DNA of 36,255 bases from an uncultured Pelagibacteraceae bacterium (lineage in GTDB: Bacteria; Pseudomonadota; Alphaproteobacteria; Pelagibacterales; Pelagibacteraceae), in assembly GCA_902560805.1 (NCBI GenBank), contig CACENW010000008.1, positions 1 to 36,255 of the forward strand, written 5' to 3'. Numbering within the stretch: position 1 is the stretch's first letter; every line of letters begins with the position of its first letter. A program made the position numbers and the translations under genes. Below the pieces are notes generated by a model, which saw only the letters and a program-made list of their open reading frames with translations, made no database searches and was not told where the DNA came from. This document shows, piece after piece, positions 1 through 8,316 of the stretch.

Positions 1-583
1 TATCTAAAGTTTCTTTTTCAATTTTCTCAGGTAATTTAATTAATATGCTGTTAGTAAATTTTAAATCCCATCTTTTTGATTTAAAATAATAAAGAGATTT
101 TATTTGTGAATAATCAATATTTGACTGATCAATAATTTTTTTTAATTCTAATACCTCTTTTATCTCTGGATTTCCAAATATATACGGCAGTTGTATTCCT
201 GAATTATTATTATCTGATAATTTGCCATTAGTTCCAATTAAATAGAATTTTCCATTTTGGTTAATCCTAGCAATAAAACTTGTTTTCTTAATATTAATAT
301 TAATTGAATGAGGGTATCTTTTAATTACATTGTACTCTTCAACTAATGAATTAGAGTCAATTATATTTTGAATTTTTTTTTTATTAATAAAAAATATATT
401 TTTTAAATCTAAATTATTTAAATTATAAAGTATCATTTTTTTATCTTTTTTTTCTAAACCAAAAATATTTACGTTTTTTACTTTTTCTAATTTTAAATTA
501 TTTATTGAATTATTATTTATTGAACCTACTAAAATTAATAAAAAAAAGTAAATTAATATTTTTCTACTTTTTCTTTGATGCAT
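1..583 (-). CDS. ftsQ: Cell division protein FtsQ, partial (C-terminus beyond window)
   Basis: This is an open frame of 194 codons from an ATG at 583 that runs off the left edge without a stop. It starts with a short basic stretch (MHQRKSRK) and one hydrophobic segment (about residues 9-22), as expected for a bitopic membrane protein. A POTRA-like stretch follows (KVKNVNIFGLEKKDKKMI, then a run ending KTSFIARINQNGKFYLI). The late motif RWDLKFTNSILIKLPEKIEK matches the FtsQ beta-domain pattern of a W-x-L segment followed by IKLP. FtsQ links FtsL/FtsB to the rest of the divisome on the periplasmic side. Its start lies inside the end of ddlB (20-base overlap), the usual ddlB-ftsQ neighbourhood. 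ftsA would be expected beyond the window edge. Confidence 0.88.
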   Translation of the reverse strand, partial: MHQRKSRKILIYFFLLILVGSINNNSINNLKLEKVKNVNIFGLEKKDKKMILYNLNNLDLKNIFFINKKKIQNIIDSNSLVEEYNVIKRYPHSININIKKTSFIARINQNGKFYLIGTNGKLSDNNNSGIQLPYIFGNPEIKEVLELKKIIDQSNIDYSQIKSLYYFKSKRWDLKFTNSILIKLPEKIEKETLD

Positions 584-1478
584 CTTTTAAAATCCATTCA
601 ATTAATTTCAAAAAGCTTATTCCAGTATAAGAAGCTATTTCAGGAACGAGAGATAATTTTGTCATACCGGGTTGTGTGTTAATTTCTAATAGATAAAATC
701 TTCCCTTAAAATATTTAAAATCTGAACGTGTTACACCAGAACAACCAATAATCTTGTGTGCTTTAAACGCAATATTCAATACTTGATTTAATTTTTTATT
801 TGGCAAATCAACAGGGATTATATGTTTAGTTTTTGCATTTGTGTTGTACTTTGCTTGATAATCATAGAAAGCTCTTTTGGGTTTTAATTCAATTGCTCCA
901 ATTTTTTTATTACCCATAATTGCTACTTGAATTTCTCTTCCTCCAATAAATTCCTCAATCATAATTTTTTTGTAATCTTTTAATGATTTAACTTTTTGTG
1001 CTAGATTAAATTTGTTGCATATATAAACATTAACACTTGAACCCTCATTTAAAGGTTTTATTACAACAGGAAATTTTAATTTTGACTGAATTTTTTTTAT
1101 TAATGTAGATGATTTATAAGCATAATTATAAACAAAAAATTTTGGTGTATTAATTTTATTTTTTATAAAAATTTTTTTTGAAATTTCTTTATCCATAGCT
1201 ATAGATGAAGCAACAACACCAGAATGGGTATATGGAATTTTAAATTTCTCTAAAATACTTTGTATATATCCATCCTCTCCAAATTGACCATGCAACGCAT
1301 TAAAAATTATATCAGGTTTAAATTTTTTGATATTTAAAGATAAAGATCTATCTGGTTCAGAAATCTGAATTTTATATCCATTTTTTTTCAACTCTTTGGC
1401 AACCTGTTGACCTGTATCAAGACTTATTAATCTCTCCTTTGATATTCCACCCGAAAGTATTAGTATTTTTTTTTTCAA
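564..1478 (-). CDS. ddlB: D-alanine--D-alanine ligase
   Basis: This 304-residue ATP-grasp ligase joins two D-alanines to make the dipeptide that MurF adds to the peptidoglycan precursor. Visible motifs are the N-terminal GGISKERLISL (family GGxSxEReVSL, with the substrate-binding Glu kept), the ATP-binding VVIKPLNEGSSVNVY, EEFIGGREIQVAIMG, FYDYQAKY with the active-site Tyr, and the C-terminal metal site EINTQPGMT. Length is normal for DdlB. It lies one base after murB and overlaps ftsQ by 20 bases, so translational coupling is likely. No odd residues were noticed in the catalytic motifs. Confidence 0.95.
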   Translation of the reverse strand: MKKKILILSGGISKERLISLDTGQQVAKELKKNGYKIQISEPDRSLSLNIKKFKPDIIFNALHGQFGEDGYIQSILEKFKIPYTHSGVVASSIAMDKEISKKIFIKNKINTPKFFVYNYAYKSSTLIKKIQSKLKFPVVIKPLNEGSSVNVYICNKFNLAQKVKSLKDYKKIMIEEFIGGREIQVAIMGNKKIGAIELKPKRAFYDYQAKYNTNAKTKHIIPVDLPNKKLNQVLNIAFKAHKIIGCSGVTRSDFKYFKGRFYLLEINTQPGMTKLSLVPEIASYTGISFLKLIEWILKDASKKK

Positions 1479-1479
1479 T

Positions 1480-2385
1480 TTATTCTAAAATTTTAATTTC
1501 AGTTTCTAATTTTACACCTGTTTTCTCAAAGACATTTTTTGAGACATATTCGATCAAATTCTTCATGTCTTTAAATTTAGCATTACCTTTATTTACAAAA
1601 AAATTACAGTGTTTTTCTGAAATATATGCATCACCAAAAGAAATATCTAATGGAACAGACTCTTTTATTAATTCCCAAACCTTTTTTTCAGATTGATCTA
1701 AAGGGTTTTTAAAAGTACTTCCGCTGGTTTTAATTCTTGTTGGTTGTGCTTTTTCTTTTTTTTCTTTTAAAAAATTCATTTCATTTTGGATTAATTCTTT
1801 TTCTTTCTTAAACCCTTTAAAGGAGGCGCTTAAAAAAATAAGGTCATCAGATAAACTGCTATCTCTGTATTTAAAATTTATATCTTTTGCAGGTATAGTT
1901 ATTACCTGGCCAGATTTAGTAACTGCTTGAATCGAAATTAGAATATCTTTAAATTCTCTATTAAAACAGCCAGCATTCATTTTAATTCCACCGCCAACAG
2001 TACCTGGTATACAAGACAAAAATTCAAAACCACCTAAACTATTTTCCAATGCAAATTCTGATAATGCTTTGTCACTAACAACACTTCCTGCAATAATTAT
2101 ATCATCTGTATGAACTGATAAATTATTAAAATTATTTGCAAGCTTGATTACAACACCATCATATTTATCGTCAGTTATTAATGTGTTTGATCCACCACCT
2201 AAGATAAAAATATTTTCTTTATTTTCTATAATTTTTAAAAATTTGATTAAATCTTTTAAATTATCTGCTTTAAAATAAATTTTAGCTTTACCACCAATAT
2301 TAAACCAATTTTTTTTTTTTAAATCACAGTCTAGCTTTAGGTTTTGACCAAACTCTTCTGACAGTTCTTTCAAATTAGTTTTCAT
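1480..2385 (-). CDS. murB: UDP-N-acetylenolpyruvoylglucosamine reductase MurB
   Basis: This 301-residue FAD enzyme reduces UDP-GlcNAc-enolpyruvate to UDP-MurNAc with NADPH. FAD-binding motifs are ILGGGSNTLITDD and FLSCIPGTVGGGIKMNAGCF. YRDSSL carries the Arg that stabilises the enol intermediate, and SGSTFKNP carries the proton-donor Ser. The segment AYISEKHCNFFVNKGNAK and the short C-terminus fit the type II MurB form. The start ATG shares one base with the murC stop (TAATG), typical of coupled genes in this cluster. Length is normal. Confidence 0.95.
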   Translation of the reverse strand: MKTNLKELSEEFGQNLKLDCDLKKKNWFNIGGKAKIYFKADNLKDLIKFLKIIENKENIFILGGGSNTLITDDKYDGVVIKLANNFNNLSVHTDDIIIAGSVVSDKALSEFALENSLGGFEFLSCIPGTVGGGIKMNAGCFNREFKDILISIQAVTKSGQVITIPAKDINFKYRDSSLSDDLIFLSASFKGFKKEKELIQNEMNFLKEKKEKAQPTRIKTSGSTFKNPLDQSEKKVWELIKESVPLDISFGDAYISEKHCNFFVNKGNAKFKDMKNLIEYVSKNVFEKTGVKLETEIKILE

Positions 2386-3779
2386 TATAAATATTTAGGC
2401 AATTCTCTCATCCAGCTTGAAATTGAACCAGCACCCATACCAATGACAATTTTTTTTCCATAAATATTACTTTTTACATATTTTGCTAATTGCAATTGAT
2501 CCTCGATCATTAATAATTCAACCTTCGAATTTTTAATAATTTGTTTTGCAAAACTAAGATAACTAAATCCAAGTTTTATTTTTTCACCAGCATTATAAAT
2601 TGGAAATAAAATTACTTTATCAGCATCTCTAAAAGCGAAACTAAACTCTTTTTTTAAATCTTTTACTCTTGATATTCTGTGGGGTTGAAAAATACATATC
2701 TTCTCATAACCTTTATAAACTTTCATTACCCCATTAAGTACTTCTCTTATCTCAGTTGGGTGATGTGCATAGTCATCAAAAAAATCAACATTATTAAAAG
2801 AAAAAATCTTATTAAATCTTCTTTGAACACCTTTAAAATTTTTAAGTCCTTTTTTTATATCAAACATTGATATTCCAACAGTCAACGATACTGCAAGAGC
2901 AGCAACTGCATTTTTAATATTATGATTTCCAAGTAGAGGGATTATTATGTTTTTTAAATATCGATTTTTTTTATTTGGTAATTTTACTAATAAATCAAAT
3001 TTTGAAAATTCTTTAAATTGATTTATATTTTTTATAGAAAAGTTCGATTTAGGATCTTCACCGTATGTATAGAAATTTTTCTTTTTAATATTTTTTATTA
3101 GATTTTTGTTATTCTTATCATCTAAACAGATAAATGATTTTCCAAAAGATGGAACCTTCTCAACAAAATCAATAAAATATTTATTTAATTTTTTCATCGA
3201 ATTATAAAAATCCATGTGCTCTCTATCAATGTTAGTTATGATAGAGTAAGTTGGAGGAATAAATATAAAGCTACCATCAGACTCATCTGCCTCCAAAATA
3301 GACCAATCACTTTTACCTAATTTTGCAGTACTATTGATTGAATTTATAACTCCTCCATTAATAATCGTCGGGTCTATTTTTGTATTTTGAAAAATTGATG
3401 CAATTAAAGAAGTGGTTGTTGTTTTGCCGTGAGATCCGACAACTACAATATTTTTAGAAAGAGACACAATGTTTGCCAACATTTCGCCTCTTTTGTATAT
3501 TGGTAGACCTTTTGATTTTGCTTCAATTAATTCCGGGTTATTTTGCTTAATTGCTGAAGAAACAACCAAAATTGTAGCCTTACTTATATTCTGTTTTTTA
3601 TGTCCAAGGTAAACTTTGATTTTTTCTTTTCTAATCCTATTAATGTTTTTATTGTTTGAGATATCGCTTCCTTGAACTTTAAAACCTTTTCTCTTCATAA
3701 CAATTGAAAGGCCACTCATCCCTATCCCACCTATACCAACAAAATGAATAACTTCTGATTTAGCTAATTCAATTTTCAT
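2385..3779 (-). CDS. murC: UDP-N-acetylmuramate--L-alanine ligase MurC
   Basis: This 464-residue Mur ligase adds L-alanine to UDP-MurNAc. The N-terminal nucleotide-sugar domain begins HFVGIGGIGMSGLS (residues 12-25). The ATP P-loop is GSHGKTTTT (115-123), followed by EADESDGSF (163-171) and TNIDREHMDFY of the central domain. The C-terminal domain carries DDYAHHPTEI and FQPHRISR. All are hallmark MurC motifs and the length is normal. The gene overlaps murG by 11 bases and murB by one, within the continuous minus-strand dcw unit. Confidence 0.96.
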   Translation of the reverse strand: MKIELAKSEVIHFVGIGGIGMSGLSIVMKRKGFKVQGSDISNNKNINRIRKEKIKVYLGHKKQNISKATILVVSSAIKQNNPELIEAKSKGLPIYKRGEMLANIVSLSKNIVVVGSHGKTTTTSLIASIFQNTKIDPTIINGGVINSINSTAKLGKSDWSILEADESDGSFIFIPPTYSIITNIDREHMDFYNSMKKLNKYFIDFVEKVPSFGKSFICLDDKNNKNLIKNIKKKNFYTYGEDPKSNFSIKNINQFKEFSKFDLLVKLPNKKNRYLKNIIIPLLGNHNIKNAVAALAVSLTVGISMFDIKKGLKNFKGVQRRFNKIFSFNNVDFFDDYAHHPTEIREVLNGVMKVYKGYEKICIFQPHRISRVKDLKKEFSFAFRDADKVILFPIYNAGEKIKLGFSYLSFAKQIIKNSKVELLMIEDQLQLAKYVKSNIYGKKIVIGMGAGSISSWMRELPKYL

Positions 3780-4836
3780 TTAAAATTTCCAATAAATTTT
3801 GATTAACATTATTCCAAGTATTTTGATAATTTAATTTTTTTAGATTTTCTTTTTTTGCGACATAATCTTCGTCTTTCTTTGATATTTTTAACAATAATTC
3901 TTCAAATTTCTTTTTATCAAATTTTTTTTGATCAATTATCCAGCAACAATCTTTATCATAATAATATTTAGCATTTTCATATTGATGATTATCCTTAGAA
4001 CTAGGAAGTGGTATGGCGATAAAAGGAATATTCATTAACGACATTTCAGCTAAGCTTGAAGCGCCTGACCTTGATATACATAAATCAGACTGTTTCATAA
4101 GTTCATTTAAATTTTGATCAAAACTAAAAACATTGCTTTCTATATTATTAATTTTATAAAAATTTTTTAAATAGTTTATGTTTTTTTCACTAGTTTGATG
4201 GATTACATTAATTAAGCAAGATTTTGAGACACTCAAAATTGATTCATTAATAAGTGTATCAAAAATTTTAGCTCCTTGACTACCTCCAATAATCATAATG
4301 GTAAATAAATTTACATCTTTTTTATATAAATTTGATTCATAATATTTTTTTCTTATTAAAGGTTTTGAAATTTTTTTCTGATTTTCAAATTTTTTTGGAT
4401 AATTTTTTAAGTTTATTGAATAACAAATTAATTTTTTAGAAAAATTTAAAAAAAATTTATTCGCTCTTCCTAAAACCATATTTGGTTCAATTAAAAAAAC
4501 TTTAATATTTAGAATTTTTGCTGCCAAACATAAAGGTAAGGACATGTACCCACCCGTCGAAATTAAGTAAGAAATTTTTTCTTTTTTTAATATTTTTAGA
4601 GAATTAATTGTTAATATTAAGACTTTAAATAATGTAAAAGGAAAAAGTATTAAGCTATTAAACTTTGGTGTATCTATTAAAATAGATCTATAATCATTTT
4701 TTTTTAAATATTTTAATCCTCTAGAATCTGTTGAGATTATTGTGTCGTATTTTTCTTTTAAATGATCATGAATTGTAATTGCAGGAATGACATGTCCTCC
4801 AGAACCCCCTGTGGAAATTAATATTTTTTCTCTCAC
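3769..4836 (-). CDS. murG: UDP-GlcNAc:lipid I N-acetylglucosaminyltransferase MurG
   Basis: This 355-residue GT-B glycosyltransferase converts lipid I to lipid II at the inner face of the membrane. The N-terminal glycine-rich loop is TGGSGGHVIPA. STGGYMSLP holds the conserved Tyr. The C-terminal domain has IIGGSQGAKIF, SRSGASSLAEM (donor-binding) and SKDNHQYENA. The acceptor-side motif that is normally HEQN reads IEPN, so the conserved His and Gln are Ile and Pro while Glu and Asn remain. The GGTGGH Thr is Ser. These changes are odd but the fold and remaining motifs are clear. The gene overlaps murC by 11 bases. Confidence 0.94.
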   Translation of the reverse strand: MREKILISTGGSGGHVIPAITIHDHLKEKYDTIISTDSRGLKYLKKNDYRSILIDTPKFNSLILFPFTLFKVLILTINSLKILKKEKISYLISTGGYMSLPLCLAAKILNIKVFLIEPNMVLGRANKFFLNFSKKLICYSINLKNYPKKFENQKKISKPLIRKKYYESNLYKKDVNLFTIMIIGGSQGAKIFDTLINESILSVSKSCLINVIHQTSEKNINYLKNFYKINNIESNVFSFDQNLNELMKQSDLCISRSGASSLAEMSLMNIPFIAIPLPSSKDNHQYENAKYYYDKDCCWIIDQKKFDKKKFEELLLKISKKDEDYVAKKENLKKLNYQNTWNNVNQNLLEILNEN

Positions 4837-4839
4837 CTA

Positions 4840-5958
4840 TTATATTTTTCTTTTTGTTAAGTTTAAAATTATACCTGTCAATATTGAGGTACTTACAATT
4901 GAAGAGCCACCATAACTCAAAAAAGGTAATGTCATTCCAGTTGTTGGAAATAATCTTATATTAACTCCAATATGAATTGTGGCCTGCATAAGAATTAAAC
5001 TTACTGATCCAATTAGAATAAGTTTATTTTGCTCCTCAGTTTCAAAACTTATTTTTTTAAAAACCATATAAATTAGGACTAAAAACAAAATTAAGATTAA
5101 AATTATGGCAATCACACCAAACTCTTCAGAAATTACTGAAATAATATAATCAGTATGCGCTTCTGGTACTCTATTTTTTAGTGTTCCTTCTCCTATCCCT
5201 TTTCCAAAAAAACCTCCACTTGTTATTGACTCTATTGCTTTATCTGATTGAAAATTATGAGTACCTGTTTCTTTATCAAAAAATGAAAAAATTCTAGCTT
5301 TAATATAATTAAATTTTGGTATGTATATAATCATATAAAACAACAAAATTAATCCAATAGAAGAAATTGAGAGCAAAAAATATAAATTAATACCTGAGCA
5401 AAATATCAAAACAGCCCATGAAAAAACTACTAATAATGTTTGGCCAATGTCTGGCTGAATTATCAGTAGCAAAGAAACCAAAGTCATTAAAATTGTTGAT
5501 GCTAAATATTTGAATAAAATATTGGTTTCATTTTTACATAAAATAATTGCAAGAATTACAATCAAGAAAGGTTTCACTATTTCTATGGGTTGAAATCTTG
5601 GTAAAAAAAATAAATCGATCCATCTCCTTGATCCCTTAACTTCTATGCCAATTATAGGTACTAAAAACAAAGAGAGTAATGAAATAAAAAAAAGAATTAT
5701 TGAAAATTTATACAATTTATCTTGATTTAAAGATGAAAAAATAAAAATAAAAATTACTCCAATAGTTACATAAATTAAATGTTTAAAAAAAAAGAAATAA
5801 TTATTGGTATCTAATTTGTCTGAAGCTATGAGTGATGTTGATACTAAAGAGAAAAAAAGTCCAATAGTGAATAGAATGCTAACTAAAAACAATATAGGTT
5901 TGTCTATATTTTTCCACCACTGGTAATAAAATTTATAAATTATGCTATTACTTTGCAT
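4840..5958 (-). CDS. ftsW: SEDS-family peptidoglycan polymerase FtsW
   Basis: This 372-residue polytopic membrane protein has about ten hydrophobic segments. FtsW polymerises lipid II at the septum with its partner transpeptidase FtsI. SEDS hallmarks include GSRRWIDLFFLPRFQPIEIVK (residues 109-129), QPDIGQTLLV, GIGEGTLKNRVPEAHTDYI and GMTLPFLSYGGSS. The PEAHTD loop is typical of FtsW rather than RodA, and the location between murD and murG confirms the choice. The stop is three bases before murG, and the start overlaps the end of murD by 11 bases. Confidence 0.95.
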   Translation of the reverse strand: MQSNSIIYKFYYQWWKNIDKPILFLVSILFTIGLFFSLVSTSLIASDKLDTNNYFFFFKHLIYVTIGVIFIFIFSSLNQDKLYKFSIILFFISLLSLFLVPIIGIEVKGSRRWIDLFFLPRFQPIEIVKPFLIVILAIILCKNETNILFKYLASTILMTLVSLLLIIQPDIGQTLLVVFSWAVLIFCSGINLYFLLSISSIGLILLFYMIIYIPKFNYIKARIFSFFDKETGTHNFQSDKAIESITSGGFFGKGIGEGTLKNRVPEAHTDYIISVISEEFGVIAIILILILFLVLIYMVFKKISFETEEQNKLILIGSVSLILMQATIHIGVNIRLFPTTGMTLPFLSYGGSSIVSTSILTGIILNLTKRKI

Positions 5959-7231
5959 ATATTAATTTTTTAACTATTTTATTGAAGTATTTGCCTCTAT
6001 CTTCAAAATTTTTAAAACTATCAAATGATGCACCGGCAGGACTAAAAAAGATTATATTTTTTTTAATTTCTTGATCTTTTATCTCTAAGAAAATTGCACG
6101 TAAGGTTTCATTTAAAGTTTTATATTTTTTAACCTTTAATTTATTTTTCAAAACTTTATGAAACTTATTTCGATATGAACCAAAAATGAACGCTTTAATA
6201 TTTTTACATTTTATTTTAGATAATTTGAACTTATCATTTTTTTTTGGTATTCCTCCCAAAATCCAATAAACATCATTCAAATTATTTAATATATTTTCTG
6301 AAGAAGCGAAGCTTGTTGATTTGGAGTCATTTATTATTGTTAAATTTTTTTTATCAAAAACAATCTGTTGTCTATAATTAAGACCTTTAAAATTATTAAT
6401 TGTTTGGATTAATCTGTTTTTGGATAGTTTCAATTTAGATGCAATTTCAAAAATAAATGAAAGATTTTCTTTATTGCCGTCGGAAGCGAAGTATTTATTA
6501 CTAATCCTATCAATTATGTTTTTCAAATTTGAGATATCAACTTTATAAATTTTTGACTTAAATTTTTTTTTTTTTATTTTTTTTGAAATTAATGAATCAT
6601 TTTTTTTAACGTACGCAAAATTTCCCTTAACTTGAGACTCGATTAATTTAAATTTTGCATTAACGTAATTTTTTAGGTTCTTATGTCTTTCAATGTGATC
6701 TGCTGAAATATTAAGAATTAAGCTATATTTTGATCTAAAAATCTTTGAATAATCTAGCTGATACGAAGAGGCTTCAATCACAAAAATCGTTTTTTTTGTT
6801 ATTTTTTTCTCTGAAAGCGCTGGGTTTCCTATGTTCCCAATTAATCGAGCATCCTTTTTTTGATCAACTAAGGCATCATGTAGTATTTTTGCTGTAGTTG
6901 ATTTCCCATTAGTACCTGTGATTGTTATGCTCAAATTATCATAAAAAGAGTACAAAACATCTAGATCTGTATAAATTTTTTTTGAATTTTTTTTCAAGAA
7001 CATTGATAATTTACATTTCAAAATATCTATTCCTGGACTAATAATAATTACATCAAAACTTATTTTTGAAATTTTACTTAAACTAATTAATTTTTTATTT
7101 ATTTTTAAATTATCATCGAAAAGATAAACATCTGCTTTTTTTTTTAAAAATTTGTATGAAGATATTCCACTTTTGCCTAATCCATATATTAATATTTTTT
7201 TTCTTAAAAAAATATTTTTTTTACTTTTCAT
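5948..7231 (-). CDS. murD: UDP-N-acetylmuramoylalanine--D-glutamate ligase MurD
   Basis: This Mur ligase adds D-glutamate to UDP-MurNAc-L-Ala. Motifs are KILIYGLGKSG at the N-terminus, P-loop TGTNGKST (residues 105-112), IEASSYQLD, LNISADHIERH and NDSKSTSFASS. The frame stays open a further 19 codons upstream, but I chose the ATG at 7231. That ATG forms TAATG with the mraY stop, the same one-base junction seen at murC/murB, and it gives 427 residues. The longer start would overlap mraY by 58 bases and add an unrelated N-terminus. The C-terminal domain is Lys/Phe-rich, in line with base composition. Confidence 0.94.
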   Translation of the reverse strand: MKSKKNIFLRKKILIYGLGKSGISSYKFLKKKADVYLFDDNLKINKKLISLSKISKISFDVIIISPGIDILKCKLSMFLKKNSKKIYTDLDVLYSFYDNLSITITGTNGKSTTAKILHDALVDQKKDARLIGNIGNPALSEKKITKKTIFVIEASSYQLDYSKIFRSKYSLILNISADHIERHKNLKNYVNAKFKLIESQVKGNFAYVKKNDSLISKKIKKKKFKSKIYKVDISNLKNIIDRISNKYFASDGNKENLSFIFEIASKLKLSKNRLIQTINNFKGLNYRQQIVFDKKNLTIINDSKSTSFASSENILNNLNDVYWILGGIPKKNDKFKLSKIKCKNIKAFIFGSYRNKFHKVLKNKLKVKKYKTLNETLRAIFLEIKDQEIKKNIIFFSPAGASFDSFKNFEDRGKYFNKIVKKLIYAK

Positions 7232-8316
7232 TATCTTAATTTTAATGTAGCAAGTCCTATCATTGCTAATATTATTGAGATAATCCAAAATCTAATAACT
7301 ACAGTAGACTCATGCCAACCTTTTTTTTCAAAATGATGGTGTATGGGTGCCATTCTAAAGATTCTCTTTCCTGTTAGTTTAAATGAAATTACCTGAACCA
7401 TTACAGATACTGCTTCTAAAACAAAAAGACCTCCTGTTATTGCTAAAACAATCTCATGTTTTGTTATAATACCTACTGCTCCTAAAGAACCACCTAAAGA
7501 TAAAGAGCCTGTGTCTCCCATAAAAATTTTAGCTGGAGGAGCATTAAACCATAAAAATCCTAAGCACGCTCCAATGATTGCTCCACAAAAAATTGCAACT
7601 TCACCTGTTCCTTCAATGTATGGGATTTGTAAATAATTTGAAAAAACAATATTTCCAGTTACATAGCTTATAAATGCAAAACAAGCTGCGACTAATATTA
7701 CTGGTACCGTTGCTAAACCGTCTAGACCATCTGTAAGATTTACAGCATTAGAAGAACCTATTATTACAAATACAGCAAAAGGTATAAAAAACCATCCAAG
7801 ATTAATTATTAAATTTTTAAAAAAAGGAAAATATAAATTATTTAAATCTTGATAATCATTCAAATAGACAAACAAACTTACTCCAAATAACGCTAATATA
7901 ATCTGTACGATTATTTTAAACTTTGATGAAATACCAGAGGAATTACTTTGCTTAATTTTTTTATAATCGTCAAATGCACCGAGTAACCCAAATGAAATAG
8001 CAATGTATAAACAAAATAAAATATTATTATTTGATAAATCTGCCCATAAAATAACTGAAATTATAAGGCCAAGTAAAATAATAATTCCACCCATTGTTGG
8101 AGTTCCAATTTTTTTAACTATGTGATCTTCAGGCCCATCATCTCTAATTGGATTAAAAATTTTTTGATTTGAAAACAATTTTATAAAAGGACCTCCAATA
8201 AACAAAACTATTAATAATGACGTAAAAAAGGATAAACCAGTTCTGAAAGTTAAATATTTAAAGACGTTTAAAAAGCCAAAATTATCAACAAAATTTAATA
8301 GAAATTGGTATAGCAT
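7231..8316 (-). CDS. mraY: Phospho-N-acetylmuramoyl-pentapeptide transferase MraY
   Basis: This 361-residue integral membrane enzyme transfers phospho-MurNAc-pentapeptide to undecaprenyl phosphate to make lipid I. Family motifs are IRDDGPEDHIVKKIGTPTMG, GAFDDYKK with the two metal-linked aspartates (116-117), NAVNLTDGLDGLA, the catalytic-loop FMGDTG (Asp268) and MAPIHHHFEKKGW. About ten hydrophobic segments and normal length. The ATG follows the murE-murF stop directly (TAA ATG), and its own stop overlaps the murD start by one base. Confidence 0.97.
   Translation of the reverse strand: MLYQFLLNFVDNFGFLNVFKYLTFRTGLSFFTSLLIVLFIGGPFIKLFSNQKIFNPIRDDGPEDHIVKKIGTPTMGGIIILLGLIISVILWADLSNNNILFCLYIAISFGLLGAFDDYKKIKQSNSSGISSKFKIIVQIILALFGVSLFVYLNDYQDLNNLYFPFFKNLIINLGWFFIPFAVFVIIGSSNAVNLTDGLDGLATVPVILVAACFAFISYVTGNIVFSNYLQIPYIEGTGEVAIFCGAIIGACLGFLWFNAPPAKIFMGDTGSLSLGGSLGAVGIITKHEIVLAITGGLFVLEAVSVMVQVISFKLTGKRIFRMAPIHHHFEKKGWHESTVVIRFWIISIILAMIGLATLKLR

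Noticed and set aside
7232..7288. Longer MurD start overlapping mraY
   Set aside because: The ATG at 7231 forms the TAATG junction typical of this cluster, and the extra residues are out-of-frame mraY sequence.
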